The notes: generated by a model not told the origin, from the letters alone. Positions 47,394 to 57,095 are shown, counted from the stretch's first letter. The stretch: DNA of 64,000 nt from Acinetobacter kyonggiensis (GCF_900107285.1 NZ_FNPK01000003.1:124001-188000); one strand, 5' to 3'. Program-made: numbers and translations.

Positions 47394-48059
47394 ATGCAAC
47401 AAATGTGGACAGAGATTGATGCCTACATCGATTCACATTTAATTCCAGAAGACCCGATTCTTCTACAAACCTTAAAACATACTGAAGATAAAGGTTTTCC
47501 AGATCACCTTGCAGTTGCCCCGAATCAAGGCATGCTGCTGCAAATGCTCATTCAAATGAACAACTGTAAGCGCGTACTGGAACTTGGTACTTTTGCAGCT
47601 TATAGCACAATGTGGCTTGCACGCGCCCTACCGAAAGATGGTTATGTCTTAACCATTGAAGGTCGAGATACTCATGCAGCATTGGCTCAAGAAAATATTG
47701 ATCATGCAAAACTTCCGCCAACCATAGAGCTTAAAGTTGGACGTGCTGCGGATATCCTAAAAGCCTTACCCAATGACTTTGAACCTTTCGATTTTATTTT
47801 TATTGATGCCGACAAACAAAGTTACCCAGAATATTTAGAATTAAGCTTAAACTTGTCTCATTCAGGAACCATTATTGTGCTGGATAATGTCATCCGTGCA
47901 GGTGACATTATCAATGCTGAGAATCATAAGCCAAGTATTGAAGGTATTCGTGACATGTTTTCCGCTTTACAGAACCATCCTCGAATTTTATCTTCTACTG
48001 CCCTACAAACGGTCGGAAGTAAGGGGCATGATGGCTTTGCTTTAGCTATAGTGAAATAA
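47394..48059 (+). CDS. SAM-dependent O-methyltransferase (COMT class I)
   Basis: A 221-residue protein of the O-methyltransferase family 3 (catechol or caffeoyl-CoA type). The SAM site is RVLELGTFAAYSTMWLARAL (about residues 61-80) and metal-ligand aspartates lie in FIFIDADKQSYPEYL and VLDNVIRAG. I start at the ATG at 47394, with GGTG upstream; the ORF runs back to 47337 but those codons match nothing. The natural substrate is unknown. A terminator follows. Confidence 0.85.
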   Translation: MQQMWTEIDAYIDSHLIPEDPILLQTLKHTEDKGFPDHLAVAPNQGMLLQMLIQMNNCKRVLELGTFAAYSTMWLARALPKDGYVLTIEGRDTHAALAQENIDHAKLPPTIELKVGRAADILKALPNDFEPFDFIFIDADKQSYPEYLELSLNLSHSGTIIVLDNVIRAGDIINAENHKPSIEGIRDMFSALQNHPRILSSTALQTVGSKGHDGFALAIVK

Positions 48060-48074
48060 TTTGACACACAGATC

Positions 48075-48098
48075 AAAAAACAGCCTAACTGTTTTTTT
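48075..48098 (+). terminator. Rho-independent terminator after the O-methyltransferase
   Basis: AAAAAACAG / CTGTTTTTT stem with a 5-base loop. Confidence 0.8.
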
Positions 48099-48132
48099 AT
48101 TTATTTATTATATATTTACAAACACTGTCCAT

Positions 48133-48163
48133 ATAGTTATCCACAAGTTATGCGGATAACTAT
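48133..48163. repeat. 10-bp inverted repeat containing a DnaA-box sequence
   Basis: ATAGTTATCC / GGATAACTAT with an 11-base loop. TTATCCACA at 48137-48145 equals the DnaA-box consensus. It lies after two convergent genes, so a weak terminator is the likeliest role. Confidence 0.45.
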
Positions 48164-48202
48164 GTTTAATTATTGATCACTGCTTTTAAAGCAATATTTT
48201 AT

Positions 48203-49045
48203 CTATTTTACGACCAACAACGGGACAAGTGAATTTCGGAATATACTGGTTGCAACACTTCCCAAAAAGAATTGACGAATTTTACTGTGACTAAACGCAC
48301 CGAGTAGTATCAACTGTATCCCATGTTCATTTTGATATTCAAGTATATTTTCAGCTACATCACCATAACGATATTCTATCACCACATCAAACCCAGCATC
48401 AGCCAAATACTGTGCAGGTTCCTTTAATACTTCTGGATGATCTCCAACATACAGTAAATGACACTGTAACAATTTTAATAAATCACTTTGTGCTACGCGC
48501 TTCATCAAATTGACACAGGTTGGCGAATATTCATAGGCAAAAATAAAACGTGTAGGTGGTTTAAAGTTTTCTCCAACCGTCATAACAGTACAATTCGCGC
48601 CCCGAATGAAGTTCTCAACATTACTTCCGATAGGCTTATTTCGTTCTGCAGCGCGCTCACCAACTCGACCAATAATGGCGATGTCATCATCTTTAAGCAC
48701 ATTAAAACTTTGCTCTAAAAAGTCGCCTTTTTCTTGAATATGTGAGGCGGTGATCTCGTACTTTTGCTGAATCATTTCAGAAATATGGTTCAACAAATTA
48801 TTACTATAATCCAGTGCGAGTTCACTTTGTTTTTGTTCAAGTTCTGCCAGTTCTTTCAACAACATTGCATTACTTTCAAAACCAATCACACCACTAATTT
48901 CCCCCAAATGATAACTTGCGGGGTAATAATCTAAAACCTGTAATAACACCAGTTCACGTTGTGTCTGCTTCGCAACCCATGCCGCGGCTTCAGCAACTGC
49001 ATTCACGCATGGGGAAGAATCAATACATGCGATTACACGTTTCAT
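48203..49045 (-). CDS. Universal stress protein with two UspA domains
   Basis: A 280-residue cytosolic protein with two Usp folds in tandem (about 1-145 and 150-280), like UspE. The start VIACIDSSPCVNAVAEAA is the usual first strand and nucleotide loop. The second domain ends with LILLGAFSHSKIRQFFLGSVATS and VPLLVVK, matching the G-x2-G-x9-G(S/T) ATP pattern. The first domain has a weaker pattern. It probably helps survival under stress; the precise role is unknown. Confidence 0.88.
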   Translation of the reverse strand: MKRVIACIDSSPCVNAVAEAAAWVAKQTQRELVLLQVLDYYPASYHLGEISGVIGFESNAMLLKELAELEQKQSELALDYSNNLLNHISEMIQQKYEITASHIQEKGDFLEQSFNVLKDDDIAIIGRVGERAAERNKPIGSNVENFIRGANCTVMTVGENFKPPTRFIFAYEYSPTCVNLMKRVAQSDLLKLLQCHLLYVGDHPEVLKEPAQYLADAGFDVVIEYRYGDVAENILEYQNEHGIQLILLGAFSHSKIRQFFLGSVATSIFRNSLVPLLVVK

Positions 49046-49178
49046 TTTCGCCTCGCTTTTCGCCCATGAAGGCTTTAAGTCTATTTGTTATTTTAACTTA
49101 GCATAACTATACGTGACTGTGCATGCTTTTATGTAATCAAACTGTTGATATGTAAAGATCTTAATTGTATGAATTGTC

Positions 49179-49796
49179 TTAATCACGATAACGAATAAAT
49201 TTTGCAGGATTGCCTGCCACAATAGCCGACTGTTCAATATTTTTGGTCACCATACTATTCATGCCAACAACAGCGTGGGCATGAATCGTTACACCATCCT
49301 TAACTCCGACATGTGCGCCTAACCAAACATCCTGACCAATCTCGATCCCCTGCGAACGTACAGGTTGTTGATAAATAGGTTGCTCAAGTTCCATACCATG
49401 ATCAAATGCATATAAATGGCAATACGCCGCGATACGAACTTGATCATGCAGCTTAATACCCATGCGCCCACCATCCAGAATACAGTGATGGTTAATTGCG
49501 ACTTCGCTCCCTATTTCTAAGGGGCCGTGCAAAGTACAATCTGCGGCAATAAAAGTATTATCCCCAATAATAATTTTACGTCCGGGTTCTGCAAAAATAT
49601 GGGCCAGTGGCGAAATAAAACAATTTTCACCAATTTCCACTGTTTCCATTTGCATTAAGTAGGCTTGATATTCTTTTTGCCATGCTTCAGCCCAACCCCG
49701 ATTTTTAGGTTTTAATGACCAATACAGCCACGGCATATAATTCAAACGATGTTTATGCTGTTCACGATATTTCAATAATGGGTCTTGTTCAGTCAT
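49179..49796 (-). CDS. Hexapeptide-repeat acyltransferase
   Basis: A 205-residue protein with left-handed beta-helix repeats (ISPLAHIFAEPGRKIIIGDNTF, GVKDGVTIHAHAVVGMNSMV), typical of O-acetyltransferases in the maltose/galactoside/WbbJ group. No signal peptide. The substrate, perhaps a sugar, is unknown. Its start overlaps the yigZ end by 8 bases, so the two genes are co-transcribed. Confidence 0.82.
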   Translation of the reverse strand: MTEQDPLLKYREQHKHRLNYMPWLYWSLKPKNRGWAEAWQKEYQAYLMQMETVEIGENCFISPLAHIFAEPGRKIIIGDNTFIAADCTLHGPLEIGSEVAINHHCILDGGRMGIKLHDQVRIAAYCHLYAFDHGMELEQPIYQQPVRSQGIEIGQDVWLGAHVGVKDGVTIHAHAVVGMNSMVTKNIEQSAIVAGNPAKFIRYRD

Positions 49797-50388
49797 GCTG
49801 CGGCTCTTCTAGCATTTTTAATTGTTCACGACCACGTGTCACATCTTGAATTTTTAAGGACAAAGGTTCAATTTGATGAATTTGTAGCAAAGCTACAACG
49901 TATACCCCTGTTGCAGTATAGTCTTGTTGAAATTCGATCTGTTGTTGATTCAGTTCGTATTGAAAGATTGCCCATTCATTAAACTGGCAGCTAAAGCTGA
50001 CTTTTTTCTTTTCAATCAGCTCAATTTTTTCAGCCAATAATAAACACTGCCCAGCACAACCGCCATAGGCTCGAACTAAGCCCCCTGTGCCCAGTTTAAC
50101 GCCACCATACCAACGATTCACTAAAACCAGAATATTGCTTAATTCGTTCCCTTCAATGGTTGCAAGAATAGGTCTGCCCGCAGTTCCTGACGGCTCGCCA
50201 TCATCATTAAAGCGGACATTATGGCCAATTTTCCATGCCCAACATTGATGTGTGGTACTAACATCCTTGCTCATTTCTAAAAAGTCTTTGACATCTTGTT
50301 CATTTGCTACAGGAACAGCAAGAGCTTGAAAGCGACTTTTTTTAATCTCTTCTTCAAAAGTAACTTCTGAGGCAATGGTAAATGGCAT
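49789..50388 (-). CDS. yigZ: YigZ family protein (IMPACT/UPF0029)
   Basis: A 199-residue protein of the IMPACT family with motifs KKSRFQALAVPVANE, DDGEPSGTAGRPIL and VNRWYGGVKLGTGGLVRAYGG. The family has ribosomal-protein-S5-like folds; its role in bacteria is unsettled, possibly in translation or stress. I start at the ATG at 50388, since the ORF extension upstream of it matches nothing and runs into the lptB terminator. It lies downstream of the lpt genes but is separated by a terminator. Confidence 0.88.
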   Translation of the reverse strand: MPFTIASEVTFEEEIKKSRFQALAVPVANEQDVKDFLEMSKDVSTTHQCWAWKIGHNVRFNDDGEPSGTAGRPILATIEGNELSNILVLVNRWYGGVKLGTGGLVRAYGGCAGQCLLLAEKIELIEKKKVSFSCQFNEWAIFQYELNQQQIEFQQDYTATGVYVVALLQIHQIEPLSLKIQDVTRGREQLKMLEEPQHD

Positions 50389-50449
50389 AAATCTTAAGTT
50401 AATGACAACACTACAGCAGTATAGCCTGTTTTCAGCGATTTTTAGAGAC

Positions 50450-50479
50450 AAAAAACCGCCTATGAAAAGACGGTTTTTT
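50450..50479 (-). terminator. Rho-independent terminator after lptB
   Basis: AAAAAACCG / CGGTTTTTT arms with a 12-base loop, 47 bases past the lptB stop on the minus strand. Confidence 0.75.
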
Positions 50480-50526
50480 GAAAGTGATTTGGTATATGCA
50501 TTTACAGCATGCTTATGAGGGCTTGA

Positions 50527-51273
50527 TTAAACGGTAAAGTCGTCACCCAAATAAACTTGGCGTACCGTCTCATTTTCTAAAATTTCTTGTGGTGTTCCTT
50601 CCGCAATTACGGCACCCTCACTGACAATATAAGCACGTTCACAAATGGCTAAGGTTTCTCGTACATTATGATCTGTAATGAGAACCCCTATACCGCGATC
50701 CTTTAATGTCCGAATAATATCTTTAATATCTCCTACAGAAATAGGATCTACCCCAGCAAAAGGTTCATCAAGCAACATAAACTTAGGGTCAGCAGCCAAA
50801 GCACGTGCGATTTCGGCACGGCGACGTTCACCACCAGACACACTCATACCCAATGAATCTTTAATATGGGTGATTTTAAAATCAGCCAACAATTCATTTA
50901 AGCGTTGCTGACGCTGCTGTTTATTTAAATCTTTACGCGTTTCTAAAATGGCCATAATATTTTCAGAAATGGTTAATTTTCTAAAAATCGAGGCTTCCTG
51001 CGGCAAATAACCAATGCCTTTACGGGCACGTTCATGCATGGCTAAATCAGACAAATCAAGATCATCCAAATGAATCTCGCCTTTGTCCATACGAACTAAA
51101 CCAACCACCATATAGAAACTTGTGGTTTTACCTGCACCATTTGGCCCAAGTAACCCAACAATCTGCCCACTTTGCATTTGAAAAGAAACATCTTTAACCA
51201 CCCATCTTTTACTATAGTTTTTTGCAAGATGTTTAATACAAAGCGTTTGTGGTTGATTGAGCAATTGATCCAT
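50527..51273 (-). CDS. lptB: LPS export ABC transporter ATP-binding protein
   Basis: LptB powers extraction of lipopolysaccharide (or lipooligosaccharide) from the inner membrane with LptFG. The 248-residue protein has Walker [10 protein letters not shown] (about residues 43-51), signature [16 protein letters not shown], Walker [14 protein letters not shown] and the switch His in [10 protein letters not shown]. The ATG overlaps the lptA stop by one base. Order kdsD-kdsC-lptC-lptA-lptB is the standard gammaproteobacterial cluster. Confidence 0.97.
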   Translation of the reverse strand: MDQLLNQPQTLCIKHLAKNYSKRWVVKDVSFQMQSGQIVGLLGPNGAGKTTSFYMVVGLVRMDKGEIHLDDLDLSDLAMHERARKGIGYLPQEASIFRKLTISENIMAILETRKDLNKQQRQQRLNELLADFKITHIKDSLGMSVSGGERRRAEIARALAADPKFMLLDEPFAGVDPISVGDIKDIIRTLKDRGIGVLITDHNVRETLAICERAYIVSEGAVIAEGTPQEILENETVRQVYLGDDFTV

Positions 51274-51839
51274 TAATCACGTGCTCCTGGGAAAGATTTT
51301 GCGCCCGATGGTGGAATAACAATTTGAACACGACCTGAAGATGAACCTGAGCTATTTGGCGTACCTGTAGCTTCGACATCACCTTTATTCATACTATATT
51401 TCAATGTATTACCACGAATACTCGCACCATTTTGTTGTAACAATGCGCTTCCAGATAAGGTAATAATGCCCGTTTCAGCATTATAAATAATCTTTTGTGC
51501 CTGCCCTTTGGCTAAGCCTTTGTTCACATCTACTTGCTGTTGAAACCGAGCAGGGCCACCTGTCGCAGTAATCGTACTAATTTCTCTTTTTGCATTTAAA
51601 GTCGCAACAATCGAAGCTGCTTGTAATTTCATGGTGCCTTGTTCAATGATGACATTACCTGTATAGGTGGTAATACCTGTTTTTTCATTATACGTTGCAC
51701 GGTCAGCGATCAATGAAATGGGCTGATTTCGGTCAGCAGGGATTGCAAATGCGGTTGCCGATGATAATACAACCAAACCGACTAAAGCTGCTTGCTTAAA
51801 CAAGGTTTTAGAAAATGTAAGCTTAAGATTTTGGTTCAT
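51273..51839 (-). CDS. lptA: LPS transport periplasmic protein LptA
   Basis: LptA forms the periplasmic bridge that carries LPS to the outer membrane. The 188-residue product has an N-terminal signal peptide (ending near TAFA/IPADR) and the OstA-type jellyroll core with [19 protein letters not shown] Gly/Ser-rich C-terminal tail follows. Its start overlaps the lptC end by 17 bases. Confidence 0.95.
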   Translation of the reverse strand: MNQNLKLTFSKTLFKQAALVGLVVLSSATAFAIPADRNQPISLIADRATYNEKTGITTYTGNVIIEQGTMKLQAASIVATLNAKREISTITATGGPARFQQQVDVNKGLAKGQAQKIIYNAETGIITLSGSALLQQNGASIRGNTLKYSMNKGDVEATGTPNSSGSSSGRVQIVIPPSGAKSFPGARD

Positions 51840-52371
51840 ATTTTCCTCGAATATTAAAAAATTCGTATTGACCGTTATTTAAATTGGCTTTCAAACCTTG
51901 GCTCACAAACTCAGCTTGTGGAGATTGCACAATGACTTGTTTATTGGTTTCAATTTCTCGAGTTTTAGGATATCCCGTTAACTCTGTCGTTTGGAACTGC
52001 ATTTTACCTTGTTGCATCAGCTTAACCGCCAACACATCACCCGACAAGACAATGCGTTCATTATCGTCATAACCATTTGCAACTTTGGCATAAAAAGTAG
52101 CATCTACAGCGCCATCTTTATATATTGAAGCATTCAAATTTGTGAGTTTTGATGTTTGTTTTTGCATGTCTTGCTCAAGACGATCGACTCGAGCACGCAC
52201 AGACAAATGACCATTATCATCGGTTTGAGTCAGATTAATTTTTTCAGCGGAATAAGTCATACTCCTTGCTGAATCAACCTCAAGTTTATTACCCTTACCG
52301 CTATAATAGTAGTAACCACCACTTATAGCTGCAATTGCTATAGCAGTTACGTATAAAACTTTTGTATCCAT
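51823..52371 (-). CDS. lptC: LPS export protein LptC
   Basis: LptC is a membrane-anchored bridge protein that receives LPS from LptB2FG and hands it to LptA. The 182-residue protein has one N-terminal membrane helix (VLYVTAIAIAAISGGYYYY) and a periplasmic OstA-like domain (VDATFYAKVANGYDDNERIV, SPQAEFVSQGLKANLNNGQY). Position between kdsC and lptA supports the call, as sequence conservation in LptC is low. Confidence 0.93.
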   Translation of the reverse strand: MDTKVLYVTAIAIAAISGGYYYYSGKGNKLEVDSARSMTYSAEKINLTQTDDNGHLSVRARVDRLEQDMQKQTSKLTNLNASIYKDGAVDATFYAKVANGYDDNERIVLSGDVLAVKLMQQGKMQFQTTELTGYPKTREIETNKQVIVQSPQAEFVSQGLKANLNNGQYEFFNIRGKYEPKS

Positions 52372-52411
52372 AAGTGTGGTCTTAACTCAAATTAAATGAA
52401 TTACTTAACTA

Positions 52412-52951
52412 TTAATGTGGGACAGAGGTATATTTTTCAAGGAAAACGTCATACGCGCCTTTAGCCATCAAAATCATATCGCAGATTTCACGCACTGCAC
52501 CACGACCACCCATGGCCTGAGTCACAAGGTCGGCACGGCGACGTACTTCCACATGACCATTTGGAACGGTAACTTTCATGCCCGCAATCGCAAATGCAGA
52601 AAGATCTGGCCAATCATCACCCATATATAAACAGTCTTCTGGTGCAATATTCAATTGTGCACATGCTTCGCGTAATGCGATACCTTTGTCTTCACGACCT
52701 TGAAAAACCAAGTCTACACCTAAGTCAGACATCCGTTTTTCAACAATATTACTTTTACGTCCAGTGATGATAATGACTTTAACACCTGCTTGTTGCACAA
52801 GTTTCATGCCTAAACCATCACGGATATCAAATGATTTAATTTCATCACCTGTATTGGTGAGTGTCACAAAACCATCACTTAAAATACCATCGACATCAAG
52901 AACCAAAGCTTCAACATGACGCGCTTGTTCCAATAAAATATAAGATGCCAT
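52412..52951 (-). CDS. kdsC: 3-deoxy-D-manno-octulosonate 8-phosphate phosphatase
   Basis: KdsC removes phosphate from KDO 8-phosphate to make KDO for LPS core. The 179-residue HAD-superfamily protein has the nucleophile motif DVDGILSDG (Asp19, Asp21), ITGR as motif II and GDDWPDLSAF as motif IV. It lacks a large cap, as for tetrameric KdsC. kdsD ends 3 bases upstream. Confidence 0.96.
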   Translation of the reverse strand: MASYILLEQARHVEALVLDVDGILSDGFVTLTNTGDEIKSFDIRDGLGMKLVQQAGVKVIIITGRKSNIVEKRMSDLGVDLVFQGREDKGIALREACAQLNIAPEDCLYMGDDWPDLSAFAIAGMKVTVPNGHVEVRRRADLVTQAMGGRGAVREICDMILMAKGAYDVFLEKYTSVPH

Positions 52952-52954
52952 TTA

Positions 52955-53932
52955 TTAATTTACCCCAGCTTGAATCAAGTCATGCATACTAATGACACCA
53001 ATGACTTGATTGACATCATCAACAACAACAAATTGATTGATTTTCTTTTCATTCATTCGCTCTAAAGCTTCAACTGCACGAGCTTCTTGCGAAATCGTTA
53101 AAGGATTCTTCATCATGACTTCTGAAACAGCCAAATTCACATCAAAACCTTGCTGTTTATCAATTAAACGACGTAAATCTCCGTCGGTAAAAATACCCAG
53201 CAGAACATTATTTTGATCCACAATTGTGGTTAAACCTAGACGTTTATTTGAAATTTCGTATAAAACTTGATTCATTGGTGTATCTGGAGATACTTTCGGC
53301 AATTCTTCACCTGTATGCATCAAATGCTTAACATGAAGTAATAGCCGTTTTCCTAAAGCTCCCGCTGGATGTGACATCGCAAAATCATCCGCAGTAAAAC
53401 CACGTGCATCCAATAAAGCAACCGCCAGTGCATCACCTAAAGCCAAGGTTGCAGTGGTACTTGACGTTGGCGCTAAACCTAGTGGGCAAGCTTCTTGAAT
53501 ATTACCCAAAGTTAAAGCCACATCGGCATTTTGCGGCATTGGCCCTTTATCATCGCCACTGATGGTAATTAAAGGAATTTCTAAACGCTTAATCAATGGC
53601 ATGAGCATCATAATTTCATCGCTCTTGCCCGAGTTTGAAATGGCAATGAGTACATCACCATACACCAGCATACCCAAGTCACCATGCCCCGCTTCACCCG
53701 GATGCATAAAGAATGATGGCGTACCTGTTGAAGCAAAGGTTGCTGCCATTTTACGACCAATATGCCCCGACTTACCCATTCCCGTAATGACTAAACGCCC
53801 TCGGCACTGCAAAATAATTTCACAAGCGTGGCTAAAACGTTCATCAATTTGTGTCGCTAATATTTCTAGGGCTTTTTCTTCTATACGCAAAGTTTCTAAT
53901 GCAACTTTTTGGAAGTCTATTTGGTTCGGCAT
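52955..53932 (-). CDS. kdsD: Arabinose-5-phosphate isomerase
   Basis: KdsD converts ribulose 5-phosphate to arabinose 5-phosphate, the first step of KDO synthesis. The product from the ATG at 53932 has 325 residues: a SIS domain (VITGMGKSGHIGRKMAATFA, SNSGKSDEIM, LAPTSSTTATLALGDALA) and two C-terminal CBS domains. A TTG five codons upstream (53947) has a weak ribosome site and is a possible alternative start. It begins the LPS operon and is divergent from cysS. Confidence 0.95.
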   Translation of the reverse strand: MPNQIDFQKVALETLRIEEKALEILATQIDERFSHACEIILQCRGRLVITGMGKSGHIGRKMAATFASTGTPSFFMHPGEAGHGDLGMLVYGDVLIAISNSGKSDEIMMLMPLIKRLEIPLITISGDDKGPMPQNADVALTLGNIQEACPLGLAPTSSTTATLALGDALAVALLDARGFTADDFAMSHPAGALGKRLLLHVKHLMHTGEELPKVSPDTPMNQVLYEISNKRLGLTTIVDQNNVLLGIFTDGDLRRLIDKQQGFDVNLAVSEVMMKNPLTISQEARAVEALERMNEKKINQFVVVDDVNQVIGVISMHDLIQAGVN

Positions 53933-54148
53933 ATTTTTTGGGTTCAATGTAGGTTTACCTTAACTCTATTTAAAGAGTGACTCTAATCAAGCAAAAATAA
54001 TTTTCGCAATTTTATCATATCTATGCAAATCTCACGTTTCTAAATGTACAACTTTTCACAAGCTTATAAAAAAAGCGTATAAAACTTTATGAAAAATAAT
54101 GCTTAGGTTAAGATGAGCTACCATTTAATTGACCTATTTTGAAGAGCT

Positions 54149-55570
54149 ATGCAACCATTTGTTCTATACAACTCAGAGCAACGTAAAAAAGTTGAATTTG
54201 TTCCACGTGTTGAAGGACATATCGACATGTATGTGTGTGGTATGACTGTATACGATTACTGTCATATTGGACATGCTCGAGTCATGGTTGCATTTGACTA
54301 CATTATTCGTTTCTTGCGCAGTCAAGGTTGGAGCGTTAAATACGTTCGTAATATTACCGACATTGACGATAAAATTATTCAACGCGCCAATGAAAATGGC
54401 GAAAGCATTACTGCACTGACAGATCGCTTTATTCAAGCCATGAATGAAGATGCTGCAAATCTTGGTTGTGCTGCACCTGATGAAGCACCACGCGCCACTG
54501 ACTATATTGATCAAATGCAAAACATGATTGGTAATTTAGTCAATAAAGGTACGGCTTATCCTTCAAATAATGGCGATGTATATTTCCAAGTGGAAAAATT
54601 TGCCAAATATGGTCGTTTGTCAGGTCGTAAACTGGAAGATATGCAAGCAGGTGCATCTGAACGTGTCGATGTCGAAGTTGAAAAGAAACATCCTTTTGAC
54701 TTTGTACTTTGGAAACATGCCAAAGAGAATGAACCGTCTTGGGCTTCGCCTTGGGGCAATGGTCGCCCGGGTTGGCATATTGAATGTTCTGCCATGTCGA
54801 CCTGCTGCCTAGGCAACCATTTTGATATTCACGGTGGCGGTTCAGACTTGATGTTCCCACATCATGAAAATGAAATTGCGCAATCTGAAGCTTCTACAGA
54901 TGAACAATATGTCAATTACTGGATGCATGTCGGCTTTATTAATGTCGATGGCGAAAAAATGTCTAAGTCTTTAGGCAACTTTTTTACCATTCGTGATGTG
55001 ATGGAGAAATTCCACCCTGAAGTGATTCGTTACTTTATTGTGTCTTCTCACTATAGAAGCCCAGTCAACTTTTCAGACTTTGCATTAAAAGAAGCAAAAA
55101 ATACCCTTTCTCGTTTTTATCATTCATTTAAAGCATATCAACAAGTTTATGCTGAAAAAACCACTGAAGCTTTAGACGAAACTTTGGTTGAACGCTTTAA
55201 TGCCGCTATGCGTGATGACTTTAATACATCCGAAGCGATTGCGGTCTTGTTTGAAATTAACAAAGAACTCAACCGTGCAGTAAAAGATGAAAATGCTGAA
55301 CAAGCCACTGTTTACTATTCAACATTACGTCACCTCACTAATATTCTTGGTTTGGTTCAATACAATGTAGATGAATTCTTAAAATCTGATATTGGTCAAG
55401 ATGCTTTAGGTTTGTCTGAAGAACAAATTACAGATTTAATTCAACAACGTGTTGATGCAAAAAAAGCCAAAGAATTTGCCAAAGCCGATGAGATTCGTCA
55501 GTCTTTACTTGATCAAGGCATTGTTTTGGAAGATACCCGTCAAGGTACCATTTGGCGTCGTGCTGATTAA
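54149..55570 (+). CDS. cysS: Cysteinyl-tRNA synthetase
   Basis: CysS charges tRNA-Cys. The 473-residue class I enzyme has the HIGH motif at residues 39-42, the KMSKS motif at 270-274 and zinc ligands Cys30, Cys213, His238 and Glu242. Length is usual (460-470). tRNA-Gly lies 64 bases downstream under its own promoter. Confidence 0.98.
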   Translation: MQPFVLYNSEQRKKVEFVPRVEGHIDMYVCGMTVYDYCHIGHARVMVAFDYIIRFLRSQGWSVKYVRNITDIDDKIIQRANENGESITALTDRFIQAMNEDAANLGCAAPDEAPRATDYIDQMQNMIGNLVNKGTAYPSNNGDVYFQVEKFAKYGRLSGRKLEDMQAGASERVDVEVEKKHPFDFVLWKHAKENEPSWASPWGNGRPGWHIECSAMSTCCLGNHFDIHGGGSDLMFPHHENEIAQSEASTDEQYVNYWMHVGFINVDGEKMSKSLGNFFTIRDVMEKFHPEVIRYFIVSSHYRSPVNFSDFALKEAKNTLSRFYHSFKAYQQVYAEKTTEALDETLVERFNAAMRDDFNTSEAIAVLFEINKELNRAVKDENAEQATVYYSTLRHLTNILGLVQYNVDEFLKSDIGQDALGLSEEQITDLIQQRVDAKKAKEFAKADEIRQSLLDQGIVLEDTRQGTIWRRAD

Positions 55571-55594
55571 TTAAACAATCAAATTTATAGAGAG

Positions 55595-55622
55595 TTGACA
55601 GTTTTATAAAACGCTCTATAAT
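55595..55622 (+). promoter_or_regulatory. Sigma-70 promoter of tRNA-Gly
   Basis: TTGACA (55595-55600), 16-base spacer, TATAAT (55617-55622): both boxes match the consensus exactly. Transcription should start near 55629, a few bases before the tRNA. Confidence 0.9.
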
Positions 55623-55634
55623 GCACTCCATAAA

Positions 55635-55710
55635 GCGGGAATAGCTCAGTTGGTAGAGCATAACCTTGCCAAGGTTGGGGTCGAGAGTTCGAGTCTCTTT
55701 TCCCGCTCCA
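55635..55710 (+). tRNA. tRNA-Gly (anticodon GCC)
   Basis: 76 bases with an encoded CCA end. GCGGGAA pairs with TTCCCGC in the acceptor stem; D arm AGCTCAGTTGGTAGAGC, anticodon stem-loop ACCTTGCCAAGGT with GCC at 55668-55670, and a T-arm with TTCGAGT are present. It reads GGC and GGU codons. A consensus promoter and a strong terminator make it a single-gene unit. Confidence 0.97.
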
Positions 55711-55717
55711 AAATACG

Positions 55718-55750
55718 AAAAAGCCCTTATCATTGATAAGGGCTTTTTTT
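55718..55750 (+). terminator. Rho-independent terminator after tRNA-Gly
   Basis: AAAGCCCTTATC / GATAAGGGCTTT perfect 12-base stem with a 3-base loop and T7. Confidence 0.95.
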
Positions 55751-56048
55751 CATCCCTAACCCCGATTATCTTTCTATCTTAAATGACATTCATCATCAAA
55801 CCATGATGGGCTAAACTTTAAAGCCCCCAATACAGCAATCACCTTGCCCTAAAAACAAATTATTCGACAACTCAAAGACTTTGAAACCACATATTTCTTC
55901 ATCTGCTTAAACAAGCAAGTAAAAACTGACCCTATACAGATAATGTGATTAAAGCCAAAACGATATATTTTTATCCTTTTTTATTACTGCATGTTCACTA
56001 TGTTAATCTTGAGCTAGGTAAAGAATCTTGAAACAAGAGGAAAGTGTC
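55751..56048. other. Intergenic region between tRNA-Gly and usp gene
   Basis: About 300 AT-rich bases with no ORF or integrase beside the tRNA, and no duplicated tRNA 3' end. It should include the promoter of the following stress gene. I see nothing else. Confidence 0.4.
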
Positions 56049-56495
56049 ATGAATTACCAACACATCTTACTTGCTGTTGATGATTCCCCAACTGCTATTG
56101 CGACTGCTGAGCAAGTGATTATTTTAGCCAAAGCATTAAGCAGTAAAGTCACCATAGCCAGTGTTGTTGTACTCGACCCTTTAACCAGCGTTAGTTTTTA
56201 TAAAAATGTACCGGGCATAACGGATTATTATCTGGCAGCAAAAGCGCATGCCAAAAACATTCTGGCTGAGCTAAAGCAAAAATTTACTGACTACGGTATT
56301 GAAACAGAGACGAAGCTCATTAGTAGTCATTCCCCAAGTGATGGTATTTCCAAACTTGCGGATGAGTTAAATGTTGACTTAATTGTGGTCGGTTCACATG
56401 GTCGTACAGGTTTAAAAAAGGTGCTCATTGGCAGTATTGCACAAGACATACTGACTTCTAGTCATGTTCCCGTACTTGTGATGAAACACACAAAA
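56049..56495 (+). CDS. Universal stress protein (single UspA domain)
   Basis: A 149-residue cytosolic protein (stop codon at 56496-56498) with ILLAVDDSPTAIATAEQV at the start and the ATP-binding pattern VVGSHGRTGLKKVLIGSIAQDI near residues 116-137, so it is of the ATP-binding type. I start at the ATG at 56049, which has GAGG 8 bases upstream; the longer ORF from 56028 begins with TTG. Role: survival under stress, details unknown. Confidence 0.9.
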
Positions 56496-56517
56496 TAATA
56501 TTTTATGCACAGTTCCC

Positions 56518-56538
56518 CAGCTCACTTTATGTGAGCTG
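56518..56538 (+). terminator. Weak terminator-like hairpin
   Basis: CAGCTCAC / GTGAGCTG perfect 8-base stem with loop TTTAT, followed by ACTTTACTTCTT. Confidence 0.5.
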
Positions 56539-56691
56539 ACTTTACTTCTTAGATGAGCTTTTAATATTTGGTAACTTAAACGTAGCTTACTCAAAAAATT
56601 CAATTAAATTAAGATTATAAATCAATTCACATTAACGCTATTAAAGCATAAACTTTGATCAGTTTTTTATCGACATGACCAGAGTAAAAAT

Positions 56692-57078
56692 ATGTCACAA
56701 CAAGACTTCGAAAATGGTTTAAAAGTTCGTACTGAAGTTATGGGCGAATCTTTCGTGAAACGCGCACAAGATAATACGGTGCCCTTCACTCAACCCTTAC
56801 AAGACTGGATTAATGAACATGCGTGGGGTTCAACTTGGCAACGTGAAGGCGTGCTGCCGCGTAAGTATCGTTCACTGATTACCATTGCTTTCTTAACTGC
56901 TCAAAAAAGCCCGACAGAACTTAAAGGTCATGTCCGCGGTGCATTGAATAACGGCGCGACTGTAGAAGAAATTCAAGAAGTGCTCCTTCATAGTCTGCCT
57001 TACTGCGGTGCACCAGCCACGCAGGAAGCTTTTCGTGCTGCGCTTGAAGTGATTAATGAATATCAAAAATCTGAATAA
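56692..57078 (+). CDS. 4-carboxymuconolactone decarboxylase family protein
   Basis: A 128-residue protein of the CMD/AhpD-like family. It closely resembles PcaC of the beta-ketoadipate pathway: EHAWGSTWQREGVLPRKYRS, ELKGHVRGALNNGATVEEIQE and LPYCGAPATQEAFRAA. No other pca genes lie here, so it may be a stand-alone paralogue with another substrate rather than the pathway enzyme. No CxxC pair of the AhpD type is present. It is convergent with modC. Confidence 0.88.
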   Translation: MSQQDFENGLKVRTEVMGESFVKRAQDNTVPFTQPLQDWINEHAWGSTWQREGVLPRKYRSLITIAFLTAQKSPTELKGHVRGALNNGATVEEIQEVLLHSLPYCGAPATQEAFRAALEVINEYQKSE

Positions 57079-57095
57079 TAGGGTTTGAAATGTAT

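Noticed and set aside
48137-48145. Replication origin at a DnaA-box match
   Set aside because: There is only one box and none of dnaA, dnaN or gidB-parA is nearby. mnmG alone at 13-15 kb is not evidence of an origin, as its usual neighbours are absent.
54173-54860. Antisense ORFs across cysS
   Set aside because: cysS is complete with all motifs; the opposite-strand frames have no motif or ribosome site.
55428-55733. 101-codon minus-strand ORF across the end of cysS and tRNA-Gly
   Set aside because: It runs antisense through a clear tRNA and its terminator, so it is chance.
55635-56048. tRNA-Gly as an island insertion site
   Set aside because: No integrase lies beside it and no duplicated 3' tRNA end was seen downstream; the integrase relic at 38 kb is far away.
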